Source: Thermodesulfobacteriota bacterium
GTDB lineage: Bacteria; Desulfobacterota_D; UBA1144; Nemesobacterales; UBA2774
Length of the DNA stretch: 64,000 nucleotides
Assembly (NCBI GenBank): GCA_035325995.1
Contig: DAOKYU010000005.1
Span: 62,001 to 126,000, forward strand
Direction of reading: 5' to 3'
In this document: piece by piece, positions 50,925 to 59,845 of the stretch
How positions within the stretch are numbered: position 1 is the first letter of the stretch
Layout of the letters: each line of letters begins with the position of its first letter
Program-made: the position numbers and the translations under genes
The notes under the pieces: model-generated
Database searches by the model: none
Told to the model about the DNA's origin: nothing
The model's input: the letters and a program-made list of their open reading frames with translations, nothing else

Positions 50925-50953
50925 TTGACTTTCACGCCCGCGTGGGATAAGAC
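50925..50953 (+). promoter_or_regulatory. Possible internal promoter before gspD
   Basis: TTGACT, 17 bases, TAAGAC. The -35 is good but the -10 is poor. The 104-base gap here is the largest in the secretion operon, which makes an internal start plausible. Confidence 0.3.
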
Positions 50954-51001
50954 CTTCTATGAACGGGACGGACGACAGCGGGCCGCGACAGCGAGGATTT
51001 C

Positions 51002-53734
51002 ATGATTAAAGGCTTACTCATTAACATCGTCATACTGGGATTTCTTCTCACGCTGTACGTATACGTGAATACGAATCACGAAAAGCCCGTCATAATGGAG
51101 AATTCCGCTGAAACGTCCGAGCTCCCGCCCGGCGAAGGCGCGGGCAACCCCCTCGCCGGTGAAATCACGTACACGATAAAAGAAGGCGACACACTCTCCG
51201 CGCTCGGAGAGAAGTTCGGCGTGTCGGTAGCCGACATAAAGCTGCACAACGGCCTTACGAGGGACATCCTGGTTGAAGGCGACATCATAGGGATCCCTCC
51301 CCGGGGCTCGTACTCCGTGGCCGGCGGCTTCCCCGACGGTTTTTCGGACGGCTCCGTGATAATGACCCAGGCCGCGGGCGCCGAAGGCGCGCTCGGCAGG
51401 GAAGTCGCCCAGCAGTTCGACACGACGGAGCTCGAGCAAAGGAGAAAGGAGCGCCAGGAAGAGATAGAGAAAAGACGGCAGGGAATACAGCAGCAGCGCT
51501 CGACCGGCGGGAGAAAGGAGTTCCAGCAGCCGCAGCAGCAGCAGATTCAAAGGCCGCAACAACAGCCGCAGCAGCAGGAGCCACAGAACGGGCAGGAGGT
51601 CGAAGTCGAGGTTCAGGAGCCCGAGGTGGTAATCACGGACGGCGAAATAGTCAACCTCCAGTCCGAAATGGACATCCAGGACCTGATTCAAACCATAAGC
51701 GAGATAACGGGCCAGAATTTCATACTGGACGAAACGGTAAAGGGAAAGAAAATCACCGTTATAGCCCCGGGCGGTTTCAAAAGGGAAAACGCCATGAGGC
51801 TCTTCGAAACGATCCTGAGCCTGAACGGCTTTTCGGTGGTGAAGAAGGACGGGGTCAATATCATCGTCCCCAAGCGCGACATCAAGATAACGAGCATACC
51901 GACCGAGGTCGGAACGTCCTACGGCGTATCCTCCGACAGCTTCACGACAAGGCTCGTTCAGCTCAAGAACACGAAGGCCGACGAGGTCGCCGCCATACTG
52001 AAGCCCCTCGTTTCGCGTGAAGGCGACGTCGTCGTCTACCCAGCGCTGAACATGCTCATAATCATCGAAACGACGGACAACCTCAACAGGATACTCTCTA
52101 TAATCGAGAACCTGGACGTCGAGACGGAAATCGAATTCATAAAGATACACAACACCGACGCGGCCGAGGTCGCCGCCAAGCTGGTCGAGATATTCGGGGG
52201 CACGGCGTCCACCACTTCCTCGCGTCCCCAGGGTGGTCAGCAGCCCGCCCAGACACGCGGCCAGTCGCGGACCGCCCAGAGAAGCAGGAACCTCCCCGGC
52301 AGCGATCAGCCCGGGGACACATCCAACATAATAGCCCAGTCTACGGGCGAGTCCTCCCCCGTCGGGTTCAAGGTCATAACGGACGAGAGGACGAACTCGC
52401 TCATCGTAATCGCCTACCCCGACGACATGGCAAAGATCAAGGCAGTCATCGAAATACTGGACGTCGAAACGGACGAACCCGAAGAGGGCATATACGTCGT
52501 AAGGGTCCTCAACGCCGACGCCGAGCAGATTGTGGCGGTGCTCGCCAGCCTCTTCGGCGGCTCGGGCTATGCCGGCGGATATGGCGGCACGGGGGTAGAC
52601 AACAGGATGTCGCGTACGGGCGGCCTCGCCGGGACGACGGGCGGGCTCGGCGGTACCGGCTCATACGGCACCGGCACCGCGCAGTCGCGGCAGGCGATAG
52701 AAAGGGGCGCCATAAGGACCTCGGGCATAGTCGCCGAGACGGAGACCATACGCGTCACGGCCGACCCGTCAACGAACTCCCTGATAATAATAGGCTCCAG
52801 GAGAGACTACGAAACCATAAAAGAAGTCATAAAAGAGCTCGACGTCAGGAGAAAACAGGTATTCGTCGAAGCCGCGATCCTCGAGGTCAGCCTCGACAAG
52901 CTGAGGTCCTTCGGAACGAACCTCAGCATAGGGTTCACGGTAAACGACGACACGCTCGGCTTCGGGGGCACTGTGCTTCCGGGCGTCCCGAGCCTCCTCG
53001 GCGTGGCGGCCGACCCCGAGGCGTCGATAAACGTCCTCGGAAGCCTCTCCGGGCTTTTCCTCGGCGTCGTGGGCGAAGAGGTCGATCCGGACGGCTCGGG
53101 CCCGATACCGCCCATACCGTCCTTCAGCGCGCTCTTCCAGGCCCTGACGTCGCTCACGGACGTGAACGTCCTCTCGACGCCGAGCATCATCACCACGGAC
53201 AACGAGCCCGCGGAAATCATCGTCGCGGACGTCATCCCGTTCCCGACGGGGAGCACCGTCGGCGACAGCGGCGTCACCGTCCAGACCATTCAGCGCGAGC
53301 CCGTCGGCATAAGGCTCTCCATAACCCCGCAGATAAGCGAGGGCGATTTCCTTAACCTCAACATACTGACCGAAGTATCGGCCATAAGGGACACGCCGGT
53401 CCAGGGCCTCAATACCGCACAGTTCGGTATCGCGACCACGACCAGGACGGCCGACTCCTCCGTCGTCGTCAAGAACGGGCAGACGATCGTCATCGGCGGC
53501 CTCGTCCAGGACAGGGAGAGCGTTCTTCAGAACAGGGTCCCGGTCCTCGGCAACATACCCTTCCTCGGCAACCTGTTTAAGTACAAGCAGCGCCAGAGCC
53601 AGAAGATAAACCTCATGATCCTCCTCACTCCGAGGATCGTCGAGAACGAGCTCGACATGCAGCGCATACTTGAAGAAAGGCAGAGACGGAATATGCTTTT
53701 ACAGGAGAGGGGCTTTAACAGGGAGGACAACTAA
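51002..53734 (+). CDS. gspD: Type II secretin GspD with N-terminal LysM domain
   Basis: Outer-membrane secretin of 910 residues, about 250 longer than typical GspD. An N-terminal helix (about 4-22) is followed by a LysM domain (about 55-100, YTIKEGDTLSALGEKFGVSV) and a Gln/Pro-rich linker (about 140-205). Then come the ring-forming N0 domain (from about 220, VNLQSEMDIQDLIQTI), N1-N3 domains with long Gly/Gln insertions, and the C-terminal secretin domain (about 620-880) including the conserved VPVLGNIPFLGNLFK. LysM domains bind peptidoglycan, so this secretin may be anchored to the wall during assembly. A GAGGA lies before the ATG. Confidence 0.93.
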   Translation: MIKGLLINIVILGFLLTLYVYVNTNHEKPVIMENSAETSELPPGEGAGNPLAGEITYTIKEGDTLSALGEKFGVSVADIKLHNGLTRDILVEGDIIGIPPRGSYSVAGGFPDGFSDGSVIMTQAAGAEGALGREVAQQFDTTELEQRRKERQEEIEKRRQGIQQQRSTGGRKEFQQPQQQQIQRPQQQPQQQEPQNGQEVEVEVQEPEVVITDGEIVNLQSEMDIQDLIQTISEITGQNFILDETVKGKKITVIAPGGFKRENAMRLFETILSLNGFSVVKKDGVNIIVPKRDIKITSIPTEVGTSYGVSSDSFTTRLVQLKNTKADEVAAILKPLVSREGDVVVYPALNMLIIIETTDNLNRILSIIENLDVETEIEFIKIHNTDAAEVAAKLVEIFGGTASTTSSRPQGGQQPAQTRGQSRTAQRSRNLPGSDQPGDTSNIIAQSTGESSPVGFKVITDERTNSLIVIAYPDDMAKIKAVIEILDVETDEPEEGIYVVRVLNADAEQIVAVLASLFGGSGYAGGYGGTGVDNRMSRTGGLAGTTGGLGGTGSYGTGTAQSRQAIERGAIRTSGIVAETETIRVTADPSTNSLIIIGSRRDYETIKEVIKELDVRRKQVFVEAAILEVSLDKLRSFGTNLSIGFTVNDDTLGFGGTVLPGVPSLLGVAADPEASINVLGSLSGLFLGVVGEEVDPDGSGPIPPIPSFSALFQALTSLTDVNVLSTPSIITTDNEPAEIIVADVIPFPTGSTVGDSGVTVQTIQREPVGIRLSITPQISEGDFLNLNILTEVSAIRDTPVQGLNTAQFGIATTTRTADSSVVVKNGQTIVIGGLVQDRESVLQNRVPVLGNIPFLGNLFKYKQRQSQKINLMILLTPRIVENELDMQRILEERQRRNMLLQERGFNREDN

Positions 53735-53759
53735 CCGTCGCCGGGAAAGCGGAATTAAC

Positions 53760-55442
53760 ATGAAAAGCATCCAGGAAATAGTAAGCGAAAGAAACCCTGA
53801 CGCTCTCGTCAAGATAGACGAGCTACTCGCGAAGAACGAGGACAGCTTTGAAGAAACACTTATAAAATCGAACGTCCTCGAAGACGAGGAAATACTCGAA
53901 GTACTCTCGGAATTCTACGAATTCCCCTACACGCTCAGGATATCCGAGCGCGATATAGACCCCGAGCTCATAAAGATCCTGCCGATAAGCTTCGCCAAGA
54001 AATTCAGGCTCCTCCCGTTCCAGAGGAGGGAGGACAGCGTCGTCATAATCTTCGCCCCGCCGCTCGACCTCTACGTCCTCGACGAGCTCAAGTCGCTCTT
54101 CGGATGCGAGATAGAGCCCGTCATCGCCCTTAACCAGGTCCTCCTCGACAGCATCAACCGCGTCTACGAGCGCGGCAAGGAAATGACCGAGGGCATAGAA
54201 GACGACTCCACGGGCATTTCCGAGTACGACATACACGAGCCCAAGGACCTCCTCGACGCCGACGACGAAGCCCCGATTATCAGGTTCGTAAACTCGCTCC
54301 TGTTCCAGGCGATCAAGGAAAAGGCGAGCGATATTCACCTCGAATGCTTCGAGAAGGAGCTCTCCGTCAGGTTCAGGAAAGACGGCATGCTCCACGAAAT
54401 AACCTCCGTCCCGAAGAAGCTCCAGGCCTCGATAATTTCCAGGGTCAAGATCATGGCCGAGCTCGACATTGCCGAGAAGAGAAAGCCCCAGGACGGAAGA
54501 ATCAGGGTCAAGGTCGCGGGGAGGGACGTGGACGTCCGTATCTCCACGGTGCCCACCACATGGGGAGAGAGCGTCGTCATGAGGCTTCTCGACAGGTCGT
54601 CCGTCATTTTAAGCCTGGAAGACCTCGGGCTCGAAGGCGAAAAGCTCCACACGTTCGAAGGACTCATACACAGGCCGCACGGCATCATACTCGTCACTGG
54701 GCCTACGGGCAGTGGTAAAACGACCACGCTTTACGCCGGGCTCGAAAGGATAAACTCCCCTGACAAAAAGATCATCACGGTCGAGGACCCGGTCGAATAC
54801 CAGATACAGGGGATAAACCAGATACAGGTGAACACGAAGGTTAACCTCACGTTCGCCAACGGGCTCCGCTCGATACTGAGGCAGGACCCCGACGTCATAC
54901 TCGTCGGTGAAATCAGGGACAGGGAAACGGCCGACATATCGATTCACGCGTCGCTCACGGGACACCTCGTCTTCTCGACACTTCACACGAACGATTCCGC
55001 GAGCGCGATAACGAGGCTCATCGACATGGAGATCGAGCCCTTCCTCGTCGCCTCCTCGCTCATGGCCGTTATAGCGCAGAGGCTCCTCAGGTTCCTCTGC
55101 TCGAATTGCAAGGAGCCCTACGAGCCCTACGACGACGAGCTCAGGCGCATAGGCATCAAGCGGAGCAGCCTCAAAAACGGCACGCTTTACAGGGCCACGG
55201 GATGCGAGAAATGCTTCAACATGGGATACAGCGGACGAATGGCCATCTTCGAAATGCTGGTAATAAACGACGACATAAGGAACCTGACGCTGAGCAAGGT
55301 CGATTCCTCCCAGATAAAGAGAAAGGGCCTCGAGCATGGAATGACTACGCTCCGAATGGACGGGGCCGACAAGATTATAAGGGGTCTGACTTCGGTTGAC
55401 GAGGTCATGAGGGTAACCGAAGACGAAAACATAGTAGGCTAA
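53760..55442 (+). CDS. gspE: Type II secretion ATPase GspE
   Basis: Cytoplasmic hexameric motor of 560 residues. N-terminal domain (1-150) of the T2SSE_N type, then the ATPase core with Walker A GPTGSGKTTT, Asp box (VEDPVEYQIQGINQIQV), Walker B ILVGEIRDRETADI and His box STLHTNDSA. The zinc-binding CxxC pairs are CSNCKEP and CEKCFNMGYSGR. The start at 53760 is used; an upstream in-frame ATG overlaps gspD. Confidence 0.95.
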   Translation: MKSIQEIVSERNPDALVKIDELLAKNEDSFEETLIKSNVLEDEEILEVLSEFYEFPYTLRISERDIDPELIKILPISFAKKFRLLPFQRREDSVVIIFAPPLDLYVLDELKSLFGCEIEPVIALNQVLLDSINRVYERGKEMTEGIEDDSTGISEYDIHEPKDLLDADDEAPIIRFVNSLLFQAIKEKASDIHLECFEKELSVRFRKDGMLHEITSVPKKLQASIISRVKIMAELDIAEKRKPQDGRIRVKVAGRDVDVRISTVPTTWGESVVMRLLDRSSVILSLEDLGLEGEKLHTFEGLIHRPHGIILVTGPTGSGKTTTLYAGLERINSPDKKIITVEDPVEYQIQGINQIQVNTKVNLTFANGLRSILRQDPDVILVGEIRDRETADISIHASLTGHLVFSTLHTNDSASAITRLIDMEIEPFLVASSLMAVIAQRLLRFLCSNCKEPYEPYDDELRRIGIKRSSLKNGTLYRATGCEKCFNMGYSGRMAIFEMLVINDDIRNLTLSKVDSSQIKRKGLEHGMTTLRMDGADKIIRGLTSVDEVMRVTEDENIVG

Positions 55443-55488
55443 GGGCCGGACAGGGTCACTTCTATAACCGCCGAACACTCAATAGAAC

Positions 55489-56694
55489 ATGCCGGTATAT
55501 AAATACAAAGCCATCGACGAGACCGGAAAGGCCGTCCAGGGCGTAATCGACGCCGATTCGCCCAAGGGCGCCACGGACAAGCTCAAGCGCCAGGGCGTAT
55601 TCCTCTCCTCGCTGAACGAAGTAAGGGAAGGAAAGTCGAGGAGCTTTATTCCCTTCAAGGGGATAAACATCTCCGAACTCGCCGTAACGACGAGGCAGTT
55701 CTCGACGCTCATCTCCGCGGGGCTCCCGCTCGAGGCGTCGCTCGTCGCCCTCTCCGAGCAGACGGAAGACGCGCGCCTCGGCCAGATACTCACCCAGGTC
55801 AGGGACAGGGTCAGCGAAGGCAGCTCGCTCGCGAGCGCACTCGGCGAGCATAAGAACGTATTCTCGGAGCTCTACATCAACATCGTCCGCGCGGGCGAGG
55901 CCAGCGGCACGCTCGACATAGTGCTTTACAGGCTCGCCGACTTTCTCGAAAAACAGGCGGCGCTGACGTCCCGGGTCAGGAGCGCGCTCATATATCCCAT
56001 ATTCATGTTCGTAATCGGCGGCGGCGTGCTCTTCTTCACGATGACCTACGTAATACCCCGCATTTCCAAGATATTCGAGGACAGCGACAAGGCTCTCCCG
56101 ACGATGACGGTTATACTTATCAGCATAAGCGGCTTTTTCAGCAACCACATACTCCTTCTCCTTATAGTGCTTCCGATACTCTTTTTCGGTGCTTACAGGT
56201 TTTACAAGACGGAGCGGGGGAAAACGCTTTTCGACAGGCTGTCGCTGAAGATGCCCATATTCGGAAAGATATCGTCCATGGTCATGATATCCAGGTTCAC
56301 GAGGACATTGGGGACGCTGCTCGCGAGCGGTATTCCGCTCCTGGACGCGCTTACGATCGGCGAGGCGGTCATGGGGAACAAGGTCTACAGCGACGCCCTC
56401 GAAGAGGTCAGGGACAACGTGCGCGAGGGCGCCAGCCTCGCAAAGCCGCTCAGGGACAGCGGCGTGTTCCCGCCGCTCGTCACGCGAATGGTCGCCGTCG
56501 GCGAGCAGACCGGCGAAATGGAAGGGATGCTCACGAAGGTCGCGGACATATACGACCAGCAGGTGGAAACCATGGTCTCCACGCTTACCTCTCTTCTCGA
56601 ACCGGTTATGATAGTCATCATCGGCGCGATCATGGGGTTCATCGTGTTCGCCGTGCTCCTGCCGATATTCAGCCTTACATCGACAATAGGATAA
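55489..56694 (+). CDS. gspF: Type II secretion inner-membrane protein GspF
   Basis: Platform protein of 401 residues with the two T2SSF repeats (about 65-190 and 270-390) and three membrane helices (near 170, 220 and 375). Starts MPVYKYKAIDETGKAVQG, the classic family opening. Both repeats contain the conserved pattern LSTLISAGLPL / LGTLLASGIPLLDAL. It acts as the rotor-like partner of GspE in pseudopilus growth. Confidence 0.95.
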   Translation: MPVYKYKAIDETGKAVQGVIDADSPKGATDKLKRQGVFLSSLNEVREGKSRSFIPFKGINISELAVTTRQFSTLISAGLPLEASLVALSEQTEDARLGQILTQVRDRVSEGSSLASALGEHKNVFSELYINIVRAGEASGTLDIVLYRLADFLEKQAALTSRVRSALIYPIFMFVIGGGVLFFTMTYVIPRISKIFEDSDKALPTMTVILISISGFFSNHILLLLIVLPILFFGAYRFYKTERGKTLFDRLSLKMPIFGKISSMVMISRFTRTLGTLLASGIPLLDALTIGEAVMGNKVYSDALEEVRDNVREGASLAKPLRDSGVFPPLVTRMVAVGEQTGEMEGMLTKVADIYDQQVETMVSTLTSLLEPVMIVIIGAIMGFIVFAVLLPIFSLTSTIG

Positions 56695-56711
56695 ACAGGA
56701 GGTAAAGAAGA

Positions 56712-57140
56712 ATGAGAGCACAGGGTGGTTTCACGCTCATAGAAATCATGGTGGTCCTTCTGATCATCGCCGGCCTTGCCTACATCGTGGGCACGAACGT
56801 CATAGGGCGTTTCGGCGAGGCGAAGATCGAAGAGACCAAGATCCAGATAAAGAACATCGAGTCCGCGCTCAAGCTGTTTAAGCTCGACAACGGCTTTTAT
56901 CCGGAGACCCAGCAGGGGCTCATGGCCCTCATACAGCGGCCCACCACGGGCAGGGAGCCTTGCTGCTACTCCAGGAGCGGCTACCTCGAAGGCGACAAGG
57001 TGCCTCTCGACGGCTGGAAGAGCGAATTCATATACATTGGCCCCGACCAGACGGGCGACGGGACCTACGAAATCATTTCTCTCGGCGAGGACGCGGTTCA
57101 GCAAACAGAGGACGACATATCCAGCCGCGGGATAAGATGA
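56712..57140 (+). CDS. gspG: Major pseudopilin GspG
   Basis: Protein of 142 residues with a short class III leader cut after Gly in QGG/FTLIEIMVV, Glu5 present, a hydrophobic spine and the GspG C-terminal region with a calcium-site pattern (DGTYEIISLGEDAVQQTEDD). It builds the pseudopilus shaft. GGAGG lies just upstream. The stop overlaps the gspH start as ATGA. Confidence 0.95.
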   Translation: MRAQGGFTLIEIMVVLLIIAGLAYIVGTNVIGRFGEAKIEETKIQIKNIESALKLFKLDNGFYPETQQGLMALIQRPTTGREPCCYSRSGYLEGDKVPLDGWKSEFIYIGPDQTGDGTYEIISLGEDAVQQTEDDISSRGIR

Positions 57141-57676
57141 GCTCCCAAAAGGGCTTTACCATGATTGAGCTCCTGGTGGTTACGATACTGGTGAGCGCGC
57201 TCGTTTACATAGCAGTGCCGAGGCTCAGGAGCAGCACGGACTTCAACATCAAGAGCGCCTCCAGGAGCCTCACCGGCACGATAAAATATCTCTACAACGA
57301 GGCTGCGTTCAAGAAGAACATATACAGGCTCGTTTTCGACGTGGACCGGGACGAATACTGGGTCGAAGTCCTGGTAGATAACGAATACGTCGTATCGGTG
57401 GACTACCTCCACCAGAGACGGCGGCTTCCGAGCGGGGTGCATTTTCAAGGCGTGCTTACCGAAAGGAACGCGGCCAGGAGCTCGACGCTCGGGCAGGAGC
57501 CGGATTACATACTCTTCCTGCCCACGGGCTACGTAGAGCCCGCGGCCATACATCTCGAATCGGAAAACGGGGACAATTTCACAATCCAGACAAAGCCCTA
57601 CACAGGCGGCACAAGGGTGTACGACGAATACGTGAACGTCCTCGACGGAGGGCAGTATGTCCCGTCCTACAGGTAA
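57137..57676 (+). CDS. gspH: Minor pseudopilin GspH
   Basis: Minor pseudopilin of 179 residues, leader MSSQKG/FTMIELLVV with Glu5. The start at 57137 is set by the prepilin leader and the ATGA overlap with gspG. The C-terminal domain is beta-rich. It overlaps gspI by 20 bases. Confidence 0.88.
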   Translation: MSSQKGFTMIELLVVTILVSALVYIAVPRLRSSTDFNIKSASRSLTGTIKYLYNEAAFKKNIYRLVFDVDRDEYWVEVLVDNEYVVSVDYLHQRRRLPSGVHFQGVLTERNAARSSTLGQEPDYILFLPTGYVEPAAIHLESENGDNFTIQTKPYTGGTRVYDEYVNVLDGGQYVPSYR

Positions 57677-58061
57677 AACAGTCGCGCGCGGCGGGCGTGG
57701 GAGCCGCGGCTTCACGCTTCTCGAAGTCATTATAGCCGTGGCGATAATAGGCTCGTCGCTCGCCATACTTCTCGGTGCGGTAAACAAGAACCTCCTGATG
57801 GCTTCCCAGTCGAAGAACATCACGATAGCCTCGTTTCTCGCACAGAAAAAGCTCGGCGAAATAGAGCTCATAGGGCTTCCCGACATAGGCAACCAGCAAG
57901 GGGTCTTCGAAGAGGCGCCGGATTTCAGCTGGTACCTGTCCGTACAGCCCTACAACATCGAGCAGCTCGGGGCCGACATAAGAATAGTGATACTCACCAT
58001 AACCTGGGACGAAGGGAACAAGGAGTTTACGGTTGGAACGGCAATGTCGGACTACAAATAA
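57657..58061 (+). CDS. gspI: Minor pseudopilin GspI
   Basis: Minor pseudopilin of 134 residues with a long basic leader cut before FTLLEVIIAV, Glu5 present. Small C-terminal domain. It overlaps both gspH and gspJ (29 bases), typical of tight co-translation. With GspJ and GspK it would form the pseudopilus tip. Confidence 0.88.
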   Translation: MSRPTGKTVARGGRGSRGFTLLEVIIAVAIIGSSLAILLGAVNKNLLMASQSKNITIASFLAQKKLGEIELIGLPDIGNQQGVFEEAPDFSWYLSVQPYNIEQLGADIRIVILTITWDEGNKEFTVGTAMSDYK

Positions 58062-58692
58062 GGGTTTTACCCTTATGGAAGTCCTCCTGGCCATATTCAT
58101 AGGGTCGATAGTGCTTACGGCGCTCTACGCCTCTTTCTTCCAGATAATAAAGGCGAAGGAGAGGATAGAAGAGGAGCTCGACCTCTACCACGAAGCGAGA
58201 GTGGTAATGGCCAAGGTAACGAAGGACCTGGCCATGGCCTATCCGCGGGGGCTCGTGAACTCCGAAAGTACGAATATAACGCTGCCATATTTTTACGGCG
58301 TCCAGGACGGGAATTTCAGCAGGCTTATCTTCACTGCCCTTTCGAGAAGCCCCGCTTACGGCACGAGGGAATCCGACCAGACCGAGATAAGCTACTATCT
58401 CCTCCCGGTGCCGGACTCGGATCTATTCGCGCTCATGAGGCGCGACAATCCGACTATAGAAAACGAGGAGGGAGGAACGCAGTTCCCCCTGTCCGAGCGC
58501 GTGGTCGGTTTCCGTTTGACTTACTTTGCCGGCCCGAACGAGCTCGGGGAGATTCCCGAGCCGACGCTCGAATGGAACTCCAACGAAATGCTGTCGCTGC
58601 CGAGGGCGGTGAACGTCGAGGTAGTGATGAGAGACCCCAGGGGCGAGAACGTGGAATTCAGCTCCATGATAACCTTACCGATAGTCGATTGA
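58033..58692 (+). CDS. gspJ: Minor pseudopilin GspJ
   Basis: Minor pseudopilin of 219 residues, leader ending TTNKG/FTLMEVLLAI with Glu5, then a larger beta-rich domain with VVGFRLTYF typical of GspJ. The start is TTG at 58033 inside gspI, chosen because no ATG in this frame lies upstream of the leader and the leader length fits. Confidence 0.85.
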   Translation: MERQCRTTNKGFTLMEVLLAIFIGSIVLTALYASFFQIIKAKERIEEELDLYHEARVVMAKVTKDLAMAYPRGLVNSESTNITLPYFYGVQDGNFSRLIFTALSRSPAYGTRESDQTEISYYLLPVPDSDLFALMRRDNPTIENEEGGTQFPLSERVVGFRLTYFAGPNELGEIPEPTLEWNSNEMLSLPRAVNVEVVMRDPRGENVEFSSMITLPIVD

Positions 58693-58699
58693 CGGGAAC

Positions 58700-59845
58700 A
58701 TGCGAAAGGAAAGAACGGCTTTGAAAAACGACGTCGATATAAACCGCGGAAAGAGCGGGGCTATTCCGCCCGGAAGGGACCCTGAAAAAGGCATAGTCCT
58801 CGTTATAGTCATAATAGTGATCGCCATACTCATGATACTTGTCACGGACCTCATCTACTTCACGCAGATAGACTCCGAAATCTCCATGAACACGAGGGAC
58901 GAGGTCAAGGCGCGCTACATCGCCAAGTCCGGCGTCCAGGTCGCCGCCGGGGCTTTCAGCGCAAGGGCCCTCGAAGAGCTCTCCGCGATGATGGGCTCGG
59001 TGGGGGGCAGCGCCGGAAACGACGACGGGTTCTGGGCCCTCAGCGTACCCTACTTTCCCGTGGGCCAGGGGAGCGTCTCCATCACGATAACGGACGAGCG
59101 CTCGAAGATTAACCTGAACTCCCTCGTAAGCTCCGACTCCAACATAGTGGACCAGCAGGTGCTTGCCGAGCTCAGGGAGCTCTTCAGGCTTCTCGGAGTG
59201 GATACCGGCAAGTCCGAAAGGTTCCTTTCGAGCCTCGTTAACTGGCTCGACGTGCCAAGGGAAGGGACCGTAAACGACCAGGACTCCGCCGGGGCGAACG
59301 CGGAATTCTACGCCGGGCTCCAGCCCGCATACAGGATAAAGGACGGCCCTCTCGACACCGTCGAGGAAATCCGGATGGTGGACGGTATGGACGACGAGTT
59401 TTATAACGCCATAAAGGATTACGTCACCGTCTACCCGCTCGACAAGAAGATTAACTTCAGCACCGCGCCCCGGGTCGTAATGATAGCCGCGCTCAAGGCC
59501 GCCACCGTGCCCGCCATCCCGGGCCAGGGATCGCAGCAGGACCCTATCGACGACAGCACCGCGGAGCAGATAATAGACGAAATAATCGAGGCGCGGAAAA
59601 ACGACCCGATAGTAGACAGCAAGAAGGTAAGAGAGATAGTCCGCGACGTGGACCCGACGTCACAGATAATCGCCGGGCTCGTTGGCCTCGGGCAGGGAAC
59701 GGGGGAGAGCGAGGTTTTCACCGTGAGGTCCGAGGGTATACTAGGAGAGGCGAGTCCGACGAGGAGAATCATCGAGGCCGTCATAAAGAAAAAACGACAG
59801 GGACGGGAATTCGTGGTAGACATAGTCACATGGAAAGAGCTTTAG
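58700..59845 (+). CDS. gspK: Minor pseudopilin GspK
   Basis: Tip pseudopilin of 381 residues. The leader is unusually long (about 32 residues before EKG/IVLVIVIIVIAIL). It lacks Glu5 as GspK proteins do. The large helical domain contains DERSKINLNSL and two helix-hairpin-helix-like parts (about 165-190, 250-330). Its last 16 bases overlap the AAA+ gene that follows, so no room exists for gspL or gspM. Confidence 0.9.
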   Translation: MRKERTALKNDVDINRGKSGAIPPGRDPEKGIVLVIVIIVIAILMILVTDLIYFTQIDSEISMNTRDEVKARYIAKSGVQVAAGAFSARALEELSAMMGSVGGSAGNDDGFWALSVPYFPVGQGSVSITITDERSKINLNSLVSSDSNIVDQQVLAELRELFRLLGVDTGKSERFLSSLVNWLDVPREGTVNDQDSAGANAEFYAGLQPAYRIKDGPLDTVEEIRMVDGMDDEFYNAIKDYVTVYPLDKKINFSTAPRVVMIAALKAATVPAIPGQGSQQDPIDDSTAEQIIDEIIEARKNDPIVDSKKVREIVRDVDPTSQIIAGLVGLGQGTGESEVFTVRSEGILGEASPTRRIIEAVIKKKRQGREFVVDIVTWKEL

